Shown here: positions 44,600 through 52,895 of the stretch, one piece after another | How positions within the stretch are numbered: position 1 is the first letter of the stretch | Layout: each line of letters opens with the position of its first letter | Source of the DNA: Halobacillus hunanensis | GTDB taxonomy: Bacteria; Bacillota; Bacilli; Bacillales; Halobacillaceae | NCBI RefSeq assembly: GCF_900166655.1 | Contig: NZ_FVZB01000004.1 | Coordinates: forward strand, 26,109-90,108 | DNA: 64,000 nucleotides | Direction: 5' to 3' | Notes under the pieces: model-generated | Told to the model about the DNA's origin: nothing | Seen by the model: only the letters and a program-made list of their open reading frames with translations | Databases searched by the model: none | Made by a program: the position numbers and the translations under genes

Positions 44600-45805
44600 A
44601 TGAAGCTAATAAAAAATAAATCTTTTTCACTGTTATGGTTCGGTAACACCACCTCTGTATTTGGTAACTCAATCTATATGATAGGTGTTATGTGGTACAT
44701 AGTTCAATTAACTGGAAGTGGTTTTGCTTTAGGTTTAAGTGCCCTCTGTATTAGTTTACCTTCCTTTTTATTTATGATCTATGCGGGAAGACTGGCAGAT
44801 ACGAATAAAAAAAGAGAGATAATGGTTATCTCAGATTTTTTAAATGCTGTACTAATGCTTGTCATAGGAATACTGATTTCTAATAATACTACAGCTGTTC
44901 CCCTCTATATATTAATTTTTTTAAGCTCCACATTGAATGTATTTTTTAAACCAGCACTTTTAGCATCTATTCCTCTAATCGTAAGCAGAGACGATTTAAC
45001 ACAAGCAAATGCATCCGTTAACACTACAAACCAAATAGCAAATGTTTTAGGTCCGGCAGTTGGAGGGATACTAATAAGTCAATTTGACATAGCCTGGGTA
45101 TTTTATCTAAATGCAATTACTTTCTTCATTTCATCCGTTGCTGAATTATTTATAACTGTACGTCCTATCAAAGTGATCAAAGAAGGGGGGTACATAAAGT
45201 CATTTATAAATGGCCTTAACGTTCTTAAAAAAGATCCATCTTTATTAAGGCTGATTATCGTTGGTGGTTTTTTGATAAATTTGTTTCTAGCACCCACTTT
45301 TGCCTTTATAACTTACATTTGCGGGGAAGTCTTAGAAGTAGGAGCCAAGGGATTAGGTACAGCTGATTCTGTTTTAGCTTTAGGTGCTGTAATAGGAAGC
45401 TTAACAGTTATGTATTTTTCTAAATTTGACAAAAAAAAGCTAGCCATTTTGGGATTAGTCTTAGAAGGGGTAGCCCTTCTAATCGGAGGATTATGGGATA
45501 CATACTTGTCTCTACTTATTTGGTCAATGTTATTAGGGATAGGTTTAAGTTTTGCTGGAATTGGAATAAGCACTCTTACCCAACTCATTACTCCAGAAGA
45601 TTACCTAGGGAGGGTTAACAGCGTAAGTGGGGCATTCTCAGCAATATCTGTCCCTCTGGGAACTTTAGTCGGAGGCATAGTATTAGAGAACGTAAATATT
45701 TACCTCATTTTATTGATTTATGGAAGCTGCATCTTATTATCTTCTTTACTTTTTATTAACCTTAAGGAACAAAGTGAACAAAAGCAAGCTGTAAACATAT
45801 CATAA
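44600..45805 (+). CDS. MFS exporter of the RiPP operon
   Basis: The 401-residue protein has 12 predicted membrane segments and MFS motifs ('GRLADTNKKREIMVISD' between segments 2 and 3, 'PAVGGILISQFDIAW'). It looks like the drug-efflux/enterobactin-exporter-like branch found in antibiotic clusters. AAAGGA precedes the start. It is the first gene of the operon and ends 15 bases before the B12 radical SAM gene. It is the only transporter in the cluster, so export and self-protection of the peptide product are inferred. Confidence 0.88.
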   Translation: MKLIKNKSFSLLWFGNTTSVFGNSIYMIGVMWYIVQLTGSGFALGLSALCISLPSFLFMIYAGRLADTNKKREIMVISDFLNAVLMLVIGILISNNTTAVPLYILIFLSSTLNVFFKPALLASIPLIVSRDDLTQANASVNTTNQIANVLGPAVGGILISQFDIAWVFYLNAITFFISSVAELFITVRPIKVIKEGGYIKSFINGLNVLKKDPSLLRLIIVGGFLINLFLAPTFAFITYICGEVLEVGAKGLGTADSVLALGAVIGSLTVMYFSKFDKKKLAILGLVLEGVALLIGGLWDTYLSLLIWSMLLGIGLSFAGIGISTLTQLITPEDYLGRVNSVSGAFSAISVPLGTLVGGIVLENVNIYLILLIYGSCILLSSLLFINLKEQSEQKQAVNIS

Positions 45806-45820
45806 AATTGGAGGATTAAA

Positions 45821-48028
45821 ATGAAAACACTGTTTCTTTACCCCCCAATATTCGATCCGACTTCAGGTTATCATAGTTTAAGCTATTTAAAATCGTATAT
45901 TGAAGAACATAGGGATTACCACATAGACATCATTGATACAAATATTGAAGCAATAGATAAAACCTTTTCCAAAGATTACTATAATCGCCTTAAAACCCAT
46001 GTCTCTAATAGAATTAACGCCCTTAATAATAAAGAAGAACTTAATGGTCTTGAACAACATGAATTAAAGTACTTACTTTTGGGGAATGAATTTGAGTACG
46101 ATAATTTATGGGAAGCTGTATCAATTATGAGAAATGAAGAAATGTTTTATGACTACAATAAATATCGATATTCTGCCGAAACAATTAGTAATTGGATGAA
46201 GATTATATCCGTTTATGGTTTCCCAGGGCAGTTTGACGGCTTCAGCTTAACAACCCAAGGATACATTAACTTAAATAGCAGTAGTGATCTTAAGAATCGA
46301 GAATTAACAAGAAAAATTATGAAGCCTTTGGTAACATTTTTTGAAAAAGACTTATTTTATAAGATATATCAACAATCATATAATGCTATAGGTATTAATA
46401 TAACTTATAATTTTCAAACTCCATTCGCATTAGAGATAGCAAGAATGATAAAAGATCATTTTCCTAACTTACATATATTTTTTGGTGGAACAGAAGTTGC
46501 CGATATATGGAAGTATTCTCTTAATAAAAATACTTTTTTTGAAGTTTTTAATTGTGCTGACGCATGTGTAGTAGGAGAAGGAGAAATAGCTATCTTAGAA
46601 TTGCTAGATTGCGTGGAACACCAAAAGAGTTTCCATCCCCTCAAGAATGTAATATTCCACCCTAAACACAACATTCCATTAAAACATGAGATCCAATATA
46701 ACAAAATTAATAACATACCAACTCCGCAATACGGTGATTTGCCGTGGGATAAGTACCTCTCGCCGCATAATTTCATCTATTATTCTCCATCCAGAGGTTG
46801 CTACTGGAATAAATGCACTTTTTGTGACTACGGTCTAAACTCCGACTCCCCTACGAGTCCATGGAGACAAAATCCTATTGAAAAAACAGTAGAAGATTTA
46901 AGAGTTCTATCCCAAAACTATAAGTATATATATTTTTCTGTAGATGTACTTGCTCCTGCCATGCTCCTTAAATTAGCAGAAAAATTAATAAATGAGAGAA
47001 TAGATATTCGTTGGGGGGCCGAAATAAGATTAGAAGGATACTGGTCTGCGGAAAGGTGTGAGTTGTTAAAGGAAAGCGGTTGTACATGTATTTCCGTAGG
47101 TTATGAATCAGGGACACAAAGAGTCTTAGATTTAATTAATAAGGGAACTACTGTTGACAAAATAAAAGAAACGATTCAGAACTTTAACAATGCAAACATT
47201 GGTGTTCAAATGATGGGGTTCATAGATTTTCCTACCGAAACATTTGATGAAGCTATGGACACTTTTAGTTTCTTAGAAGAATCAAAAGAGGATTGGACAA
47301 TGATTGGCATAGGAGAGTTTTCTCTTACTCCTGGTGCCATAGTAGCTAAAGATCCTCAAAGATTTAAAATTAAAAATGTTAGGGGTTATAACAGAGAAGA
47401 TATCCCACGTTCTTTATATTATGAAGAAGAAACCACTTCAAAAACTGATAGGGAAAAGGCCATGATAGCTGATTATAGAGTTAAATTGACAAATGTGCAT
47501 TTTGGTAGACCTTGGATTGGTGGGATTGATACGCCTCATACAATGTTTTATCACGATAAATATGGGACAAGGATTGGTGACCAATTACTATCAGTGGAAA
47601 ATTACCACTCTCGTGAAGAGATTTATCATTTAAATGGTAGGATCGTTAACCTTGAATTACCTTTTGATATATCTGAATTATTTGACGATGATCAGCTCAC
47701 TAACCTTCATAACATTGCCAATGAAAATATTGAGGGTCTTACGTATAGAGAAATCATACAAAAGGTACAATCTGTGAATTTTGAGATAGATAATCGAAAC
47801 CTCCAAAAGCAGAGTTTTTTCATTAGAAGCAATGGTAAGGTCTACCCTTTTAGCGAGAAGATAAACGCATTCTTAGGTTCATTTTATCAGGGTAACACCC
47901 TAGAAATGGCCCTTACAGAATTTTCAATAGATGAGCACGAACAAGTAATATCATTATTCGATAAGTGTATTTCAAACTATCTTTTAAGAAAAGGATCAGA
48001 AGAAAAAATGGTATTAGGGGGTAAGTAA
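45821..48028 (+). CDS. B12-binding-domain radical SAM enzyme with CX4CX2C motif
   Basis: The 735-residue protein has an N-terminal cobalamin-binding-like Rossmann region (about residues 180-300, 'YNAIGINITYNFQTP', 'FFGGTEVADIW') and a radical SAM domain. The iron-sulfur motif reads 'SRGCYWNKCTFCDYGLNSD' with cysteines 327, 332 and 335, that is CX4CX2C and not the usual CX3CX2C. Further conserved parts are 'RWGAEIRLEGYWSAERCELL' and 'SVGYESGTQRVLDLINKGT'. A C-terminal 200-residue extension is of unknown role. Members of this class often methylate unactivated carbons of peptides. C-methylation or another radical change of the precursor is the likely job. Confidence 0.85.
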   Translation: MKTLFLYPPIFDPTSGYHSLSYLKSYIEEHRDYHIDIIDTNIEAIDKTFSKDYYNRLKTHVSNRINALNNKEELNGLEQHELKYLLLGNEFEYDNLWEAVSIMRNEEMFYDYNKYRYSAETISNWMKIISVYGFPGQFDGFSLTTQGYINLNSSSDLKNRELTRKIMKPLVTFFEKDLFYKIYQQSYNAIGINITYNFQTPFALEIARMIKDHFPNLHIFFGGTEVADIWKYSLNKNTFFEVFNCADACVVGEGEIAILELLDCVEHQKSFHPLKNVIFHPKHNIPLKHEIQYNKINNIPTPQYGDLPWDKYLSPHNFIYYSPSRGCYWNKCTFCDYGLNSDSPTSPWRQNPIEKTVEDLRVLSQNYKYIYFSVDVLAPAMLLKLAEKLINERIDIRWGAEIRLEGYWSAERCELLKESGCTCISVGYESGTQRVLDLINKGTTVDKIKETIQNFNNANIGVQMMGFIDFPTETFDEAMDTFSFLEESKEDWTMIGIGEFSLTPGAIVAKDPQRFKIKNVRGYNREDIPRSLYYEEETTSKTDREKAMIADYRVKLTNVHFGRPWIGGIDTPHTMFYHDKYGTRIGDQLLSVENYHSREEIYHLNGRIVNLELPFDISELFDDDQLTNLHNIANENIEGLTYREIIQKVQSVNFEIDNRNLQKQSFFIRSNGKVYPFSEKINAFLGSFYQGNTLEMALTEFSIDEHEQVISLFDKCISNYLLRKGSEEKMVLGGK

Positions 48029-48580
48029 TTGAAGAATGTTCTTTTAATTGGGACTGGTTCTATTGGTATCGTGAATTTGCCTAGTTTCATAATAGAGTTG
48101 AAGAAGTTAAATTTTAGCTGCAAATGTATTCTTACCCATAGTGCAGCAGAATTCGTTCCCGAAAAAACAATTGGTTACTTTGCGGACACGTTTACGGATG
48201 ATAAATCAATTGGTAGCACCTTTGCAAGAATACCTCATATTGCTTTAGGTAGTTGGGCAGACATTGTAATGGTTCTGCCGGCAAGTGCTAATACAATTAA
48301 TAAAATGGGATATGGAATAGCTGATAACTTGGCTACATTAACTGTTATCTCTACTAGAGCTCCCATCATTGTGTTCCCTAACATGGAAAAAACCATAGCT
48401 GACCAAGATATTGTGAAGGAAAGCATAGTTAAGCTTGAACAAAGAAATATACGGGTTATTCAAAATGTTAATGAGGGATACTCGACTTCTTCACAAAAAT
48501 TCGAAGAATCTTTGGTTCTTCCGACGTTTGAACAATTCAGGGTTATTTTAGAAACTGCAAAGGAGGAAACGATAGTATGA
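48029..48580 (+). CDS. LanD/EpiD-like flavoprotein cysteine decarboxylase (HFCD family)
   Basis: A TTG start follows directly after the stop of the radical SAM gene and has AGGGGG upstream. The 183-residue protein has the HFCD features: 'LLIGTGSIGIVNLPSFI' (flavin-binding start), the active-site histidine H70 in 'RIPHIALGSWAD', 'PASANT' at residues 84-89 followed by 'GIADNLATL', and 'FPNM' at 116-119 in place of the usual P-x-M-N loop. EpiD, MrsD and TvaF oxidatively decarboxylate a C-terminal cysteine to an ene-thiol. The precursor here ends in cysteine, as required. The alternative, a coenzyme A-pathway PPC decarboxylase, is unlikely in this setting. Confidence 0.85.
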   Translation: MKNVLLIGTGSIGIVNLPSFIIELKKLNFSCKCILTHSAAEFVPEKTIGYFADTFTDDKSIGSTFARIPHIALGSWADIVMVLPASANTINKMGYGIADNLATLTVISTRAPIIVFPNMEKTIADQDIVKESIVKLEQRNIRVIQNVNEGYSTSSQKFEESLVLPTFEQFRVILETAKEETIV

Positions 48581-49965
48581 ACTTGGGAAGTGGCGAAAAA
48601 ATTAATTTAAAAATGAACAAAGAGAGATCAGGCGGGAACAGAAAGTATAAGTGGTCAAAATATAACCTCACGGTTCCAACACACAAAAAAAACTTCTTGC
48701 TTTATAACACTGCTAACCAGAAAATGATGACTTCAGAGCAATCTTTTGAAAGAAGAGAAAATTATTATACTGATGGAGCCCCTTTAGCGAAAGGGGATGA
48801 CAAGTTAGTCGATTTGGGTTTTTTAGTGGAAGAGAGTATTGATGAATTTGCAAAACAAAGGTTTGATTATCAGCAACATCAAGGAGACCGATCCCAGCAA
48901 ATCATTGTAATGCCAACGGAACAATGTAATTTTAGATGCGTGTATTGCTACGAAGAATTCTTGAAAGGAACAATGGAACCAGAGTTACAAGAAGGATTAA
49001 TATCATGGGTTAAAGCAAATATATCTAATTGGGATAACCTTGCTATAAGTTGGTTTGGTGGTGAGCCACTAGTTGGGTATTCAGTAATTGAGAATGTATC
49101 CCCTCAGATTATAGAATTATGTAAAGAAAATAATGTTAAATATACAAGTGGAATGACCACTAATGGATTCCTTCTTAATATAGAAAAAGCAAAGAAGTTA
49201 TATGATATGGGTGTTAGAAGCTATCAAATAACTGTAGATGGTACGGAAGACTATCATGATCAAACAAGAGTCCTTATGGGAGGTCAAAAAACTTACAGTA
49301 AGATTATGAAAAACTTACTGGATATTAAAGATTCTGACCTTGACGTTTCAATTAAAGTAAGAATGAATTTTAGTAGTTTTAATACTGAAAACATTTCTGA
49401 CTTTCTTGATGAACTATCAAGTAATTTTAAGTCAGATCCAAGATTTACGTTTGATCTACAACCTGTAGGTCAATGGGGAGGACCCAATGATGAGGAACTT
49501 CCTATTTGCACTTCAAACCAAGCGAATCTAATTGAGATAGATAAGACTTGGGAAGGGATTGAAAAGGGGATACCGACAACTAAATTTTTAGATGCCCTTC
49601 GCCCTAATAATGTCTGTTACGCAGCTAAAGAAAATTCATTAGTAATCGGTTCGGATGGGATCATCTACAAATGTACCGTGGCATTTAATAACCCTATGAA
49701 TCATGTTGGTCAGTTACATCCGAATGGAGAAATTGAACTTGATATGTATAAATTTAGTCAATGGGTATCTTTAGATGGGGCAACTGATCCCCATTGTCAG
49801 TCATGTCAGGTTGCTCCTATATGCCACGGTTCTTTTTGTCCTTTGGTTAGAATTGAGCATGGTAAAGATACAAGACCTTGTCCCCCCTTAAAGTCAAATT
49901 TAGAAGCTTATGTGAAAAACTTATACAAACAGATCACATTTTCAAAGGAAGAAGTAAAACAATAA
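48577..49965 (+). CDS. SPASM-domain radical SAM peptide maturase
   Basis: The ATG overlaps the TGA of the decarboxylase gene (ATGA) and has AAAGGAGG upstream. The 462-residue protein has a RiPP-recognition-like N-terminus (residues 25-100, 'YNLTVPTHKKNFLLYNTANQ'), the radical SAM motif 'TEQCNFRCVYCYEE' with C117, C121 and C124 and the glycine-rich 'ISWFGGEPLVG'. The C-terminal SPASM region is rich in cysteines ('NVCYAAKENS', 'YKCTVAF', 'HCQSCQVAPICHGSFCP', 'RPCPPL'). Such enzymes make thioether or C-C crosslinks in peptides. The next gene, 32 bases on, is a likely substrate. Confidence 0.9.
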   Translation: MNLGSGEKINLKMNKERSGGNRKYKWSKYNLTVPTHKKNFLLYNTANQKMMTSEQSFERRENYYTDGAPLAKGDDKLVDLGFLVEESIDEFAKQRFDYQQHQGDRSQQIIVMPTEQCNFRCVYCYEEFLKGTMEPELQEGLISWVKANISNWDNLAISWFGGEPLVGYSVIENVSPQIIELCKENNVKYTSGMTTNGFLLNIEKAKKLYDMGVRSYQITVDGTEDYHDQTRVLMGGQKTYSKIMKNLLDIKDSDLDVSIKVRMNFSSFNTENISDFLDELSSNFKSDPRFTFDLQPVGQWGGPNDEELPICTSNQANLIEIDKTWEGIEKGIPTTKFLDALRPNNVCYAAKENSLVIGSDGIIYKCTVAFNNPMNHVGQLHPNGEIELDMYKFSQWVSLDGATDPHCQSCQVAPICHGSFCPLVRIEHGKDTRPCPPLKSNLEAYVKNLYKQITFSKEEVKQ

Positions 49966-49997
49966 AGTTCATAATTAACTTGAAAGGAGGTGATATT

Positions 49998-50126
49998 ATG
50001 GCAAATACTCCATTACTTGAAAATGAAACTGAAGGTATTGATTTTGCAGAATTTGAAGAGGTTGTAGAACTTAACCGAGATTATTCACTAGCTTCTGCAG
50101 CAGATACAAACAATTGTAACTGCTAA
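49998..50126 (+). CDS. RiPP precursor peptide (42 aa) ending in NNCNC
   Basis: The ATG is served by a nearly perfect AAAGGAGGTGAT site, as expected for a highly made peptide. The leader is acidic ('LENETEGIDFAEFEEVVEL'), contains no cysteine and leads to 'RDYSLASAADTNNCNC'. The only cysteines are 40 and 42, the last being the C-terminal residue. The leader has no double-glycine site. Position 32 bases after two radical SAM genes and a cysteine decarboxylase identifies it as the substrate. The likely core is the last six to ten residues. I know no characterised family with this end. Confidence 0.85.
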   Translation: MANTPLLENETEGIDFAEFEEVVELNRDYSLASAADTNNCNC

Positions 50127-50156
50127 TCTTATTTTGTTGAAAAGAGCAGTACTTAC

Positions 50157-50188
50157 AAAAGGCCAATCAAGTTTCGATTGGTCTTTTT
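50157..50188 (+). terminator. Terminator of the RiPP operon
   Basis: AAAAGGCCAATC and GATTGGTCTTTTT around AAGTTTC, right after the precursor gene. Confidence 0.8.
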
Positions 50189-50289
50189 AATTCGATGCTT
50201 TCACATTATAGTGACGATATAATTGAAAATTAATGGATAGTATTGTAAAATAAAATAGACTTGGTAGTAACAAGGGACTCTTAAGATCC

Positions 50290-50337
50290 CAAGGGATGTT
50301 CCTGGGTTTTAAATATAACCTGGGAACATCCTTTTTG
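50290..50337. terminator. Second hairpin between RiPP operon and resolvase
   Basis: AAGGGATGTTCCTGGGTT pairs with AACCTGGGAACATCCTTTTT. It separates the convergent resolvase gene. Between 50189 and 50468 no gene is seen. Confidence 0.7.
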
Positions 50338-50468
50338 TTTAGAGGAGGAAGGAAGAGTATAATCTCAATTATTGACCTCCCCGGTACTGATTGAAAAATC
50401 ACTCTCTTCCTTCTAGTAATTATTTTACATTATACCAGTCACCCCCTAAGAATCTTTATCCCCTTCCT

Positions 50469-51014
50469 TTAGCCTTCGGTAGAAAGCAGCTGCACTCCTC
50501 CTGTAATCATACATATCTCTTTAACAGTCTTATCAGAATTTTTACGAAGCTCAATTGCATGATTCATCCCCGGATGTTTATCAGTGTACTTTTTTATTCT
50601 TCCCCGATACTTTCCTTTTTGCTTTGCCGACTGAATCCCCGCACGTTGTTTCTCCTTAATCATTTCTCGATCAAGCTCACTAAAGGCCGCCATTACCGTT
50701 AAAAAGAATTTCCCAGTTGGAGTTCTAGTGTCAATCCCCAAATTTAGGATTACAAAGTCTACATCTCTTTCTTGAAGTTGTTCAACGAGCTGTAACATCT
50801 GAACTGTATTCCTTCCTAGGCGATCCATACGAGTTACAACTAAAGTGTCCCCTGTAGTGAGCTTAGAAAGGAGATCTTCCAATTGCTGCTTTTGTTTAGT
50901 TACCCCACTAATTTTCTCCTTGATAACTTCATCCACCCCATACGTGGTAAGTTGCTCTACCTGACTATCCAAATTTTGGTCTTGTGAACTTACTCGAGCA
51001 TACCCAAATATCAT
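50469..51014 (-). pseudogene. Unit A serine resolvase, frameshifted near its C-terminus
   Basis: The 181-residue frame has 'IFGYARVSSQDQNLDSQVEQ', 'VVTRMDRLGRNTVQML', 'FLTVMAAFSELDREMIKEKQ' and the usual tail up to 'VKEICMITGGV'. It then ends 'QLLSTEG'. In another frame the normal last helix appears as 'AAAFYRRLKEGDKDS', so one base was gained or lost near 50495-50502. The catalytic domain is intact but the helix-turn-helix that holds res is broken, so activity is doubtful. Confidence 0.8.
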
Positions 51015-51043
51015 TTTATCCCCTCGATTTTATATGTATTTTT

Positions 51044-51123
51044 GATAGGTGTTATTGAGAGACTATAAAGCTTATGATATCAAGGAGCCGACTTTCTATC
51101 AATAGGGTACACTCTATTGATAG
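51044..51123. promoter_or_regulatory. Candidate res site of unit A
   Basis: A perfect dyad CTATCAATAG-GGTACACT-CTATTGATAG is at 51096-51123, with a related TTTTGATAGGTGTTATTGAG at 51051-51070. It sits between the divergent resolvase and transposase-fragment genes, the usual place of res in Tn3-type elements. Confidence 0.65.
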
Positions 51124-51167
51124 AATCGTAAGAGTAAAGTGAATATTCTATGAAATGGGTGAACTAA

Positions 51168-51359
51168 ATGTCTATTGCTAGAGGGAGAGAATTGCTCACT
51201 AATGAACAACGGCAATCCTTTATACAGATTCCTGAGGACGAACTCGTAGTTGGAACCTACTACACATTCTCTAATTCGGATTTAGAACTGATTAACAAGC
51301 GTAGAAGGGATGAAAATAGACTGGGATTTGCAGTACAATTAGCTGTTCTCCGACCTTAA
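51168..51359 (+). pseudogene. N-terminal fragment of a Tn3-family transposase
   Basis: The 63 codons read 'LLTNEQRQSFIQIPEDELVV' and 'NKRRRDENRLGFAVQLAVLR', matching the first 60 residues of Tn3-type TnpA, and are similar to, but clearly distinct from, TnpA of unit B. A stop follows, and the right end of the unit is only 57 bases on. About 920 codons have been lost, so unit A cannot move itself. Confidence 0.85.
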
Positions 51360-51415
51360 GGCCATTAAAACTCCCTTAACGTTGTTAAAAATAGGATAGC
51401 ATTCGGGAAAATGCG

Positions 51416-51453
51416 CTTAACGTTGTAAATCCGCATTTTCCTGACGCTACCCC
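51416..51453 (-). repeat. Right terminal inverted repeat of unit A
   Basis: Inverted copy of 44275-44312 (37 of 38). The five bases outside are TTACT, unlike TTGTA at the other end. Confidence 0.88.
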
Positions 51454-51506
51454 TTACTCAGGGGTTATCGGTTTAGAGGTAATAAATCTGTTTAATACCG
51501 ATATGT

Positions 51507-51552
51507 CACTAGAGAATGATATGAAACTTTCATTCTCTAGTGTCGTTTTTTA
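51507..51552. terminator. Strong terminator in the middle segment
   Basis: CACTAGAGAATG and CATTCTCTAGTG form a 12-bp stem; TCGTTTTTTAA follows on the plus strand. Confidence 0.75.
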
Positions 51553-51574
51553 ATTGCTTAGTTGACGAACTTTT

Positions 51575-51724
51575 TTATTTGTTTCTTCGTATTTCCATAA
51601 TAAGCTCTTCTACAACTTGCTCCAGTTGATTAAAATTTCTTTCCAATCGCATGAGTAAATAAAACGTAACGACAATAGGAAATCCTAAATTGCCTATCAA
51701 AGAGATCCAATAATTTGGTTCCAT
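51575..51724 (-). CDS. YvrJ-like small membrane protein (49 aa)
   Basis: The ATG at 51724 follows AAGGTGAG. The peptide starts 'MEPNYWISLIGNLGFPIVVT' with one membrane helix to about residue 25 and a charged tail ('QLEQVVEELIMEIRRNK'). This matches the YvrJ family (related to BhlA/UviB holin-like peptides) of Bacilli. It stands alone in the segment between units A and B. Function is not established. Confidence 0.7.
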   Translation of the reverse strand: MEPNYWISLIGNLGFPIVVTFYLLMRLERNFNQLEQVVEELIMEIRRNK

Positions 51725-51784
51725 ACAAATCACTCACCTTCCATGTCTACTCCTTTTTTACTTAAAATCCCCATTCAAATATAG

Positions 51785-51855
51785 AGGTAGTACTCGGATT
51801 TGAACCGAGGATGAAGGTTTTGCAGACCTTTGCCTTACCACTTGGCTATACTACC
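51785..51855 (-). tRNA. tRNA-Cys (anticodon GCA)
   Basis: On the minus strand the 71-nt sequence folds into a cloverleaf. The acceptor stem is GGTAGTA/TACTACC, the anticodon loop CTGCAAA contains GCA, the T arm is CTCGGTTCAAATCCGAG, and the discriminator base is T (U73), a Cys identity base. CCA is not encoded. It lies within the transposon, between the two Tn3 units, 140 bases from the subtilase gene. Confidence 0.92.
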
Positions 51856-51995
51856 ACAACTTCTAAAGCAATTATTATTCTTCTTACTATTTAAAGAGTA
51901 TCTTGCTAACAAATATAAACACGAAATGAAAAAAATTTGGAGTTAAATAATAACTTTGAAGTTACTCTTTAAATGGATAAAGGGGGAAATAATTA

Positions 51996-52883
51996 ATGAG
52001 CACCAAAATACTTGAGATTAGGGAAAGAATAGAACAAGGTAAAAACATCCCGAAAGGTTTAAAATTACTTAATGTAGAAAGTTTATGGGAGAAATCTGAT
52101 CAGGGAAAAGGGAATGTAATAGCTGTTATTGATTCGGGGTGTGATAGAAATCACCCTGATTTAAAAGATAACATTATTGGAGGGTATAATTTCACAGGTG
52201 AAGGGGAACACCATGACTTTTCAGATAGCAATTTCCATGGGACTCATATTGCAGGAACCATTGCGGCTAACAATATAAAATCCGGAATTATTGGAGTATC
52301 CCCGCAATCTAAATTATTAATTCTCAAGGTAATTGATAAAAGAAACTCAGGTACTTACACTTCATTAGTTAACGCCATTAATTACGCTATAAAATGGAAA
52401 GGGCCAAAAGGGGAAAAGGTATCAGCTATGAATATATCTTTAAGTGGCCATTACGATGATGATAATCTCTATAAATCAATTGTTAACGCAACAAAAAGAA
52501 ATATTCCAATAATTGCGGCATCCGGAAATAGTGGAGATTCAAAAAGGTTATATCCTGCTTCTTTTAAGGAAGTACTACAGGTTGGTTCGGTTAATGAGTC
52601 ACTAAAATTAAATAGTTTTTCAAACAAAAACGGACGAAGTTTATTTCTAGCTCCGGGTAGTAATATTCTTTCGACATTTCCCAACAGTCTCTATGGTAAA
52701 ATAACCGGAACTTCAATGGCAGCACCGCATATAACAGGAGCTGTTTCTTTAATCATAGATATAATGAAGAAAGAGAAAGTACCAGTGAAACTAGAAACCG
52801 TGTTAAGGCAATTAACTAAATACTCCATCCCTTTAAGTGAACACATGGATGGTGAAGACATCAGATTAGTTCAATTTAATTAG
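51996..52883 (+). CDS. Intracellular subtilisin-like serine protease (S8)
   Basis: The 295-residue protein starts after AAAGGGGG and has no signal peptide. The catalytic triad is D in 'VIAVIDSGCDRNHPDLK', H in 'SNFHGTHIAGTIAAN' and S in 'ITGTSMAAPHITGAVSLI', with the oxyanion Asn in 'PIIAASGNSGDS'. A short N-terminal extension with 'GKNIPKGLKLLNVESLWEKS' resembles the pro-region of the ISP family (B. subtilis IspA), which inhibits until cleaved. It stays in the cytoplasm. It lies in the same transposon as the RiPP operon and could process the precursor leader, but this is only an inference. Confidence 0.9.
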   Translation: MSTKILEIRERIEQGKNIPKGLKLLNVESLWEKSDQGKGNVIAVIDSGCDRNHPDLKDNIIGGYNFTGEGEHHDFSDSNFHGTHIAGTIAANNIKSGIIGVSPQSKLLILKVIDKRNSGTYTSLVNAINYAIKWKGPKGEKVSAMNISLSGHYDDDNLYKSIVNATKRNIPIIAASGNSGDSKRLYPASFKEVLQVGSVNESLKLNSFSNKNGRSLFLAPGSNILSTFPNSLYGKITGTSMAAPHITGAVSLIIDIMKKEKVPVKLETVLRQLTKYSIPLSEHMDGEDIRLVQFN

Positions 52884-52895
52884 GGAAATTTAATT

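Noticed and set aside
44275..51453. Unit A as a simple, independent transposon insertion
   Set aside because: The flanking pentamers TTGTA and TTACT differ; only TTGTA at 59595 matches the left side.
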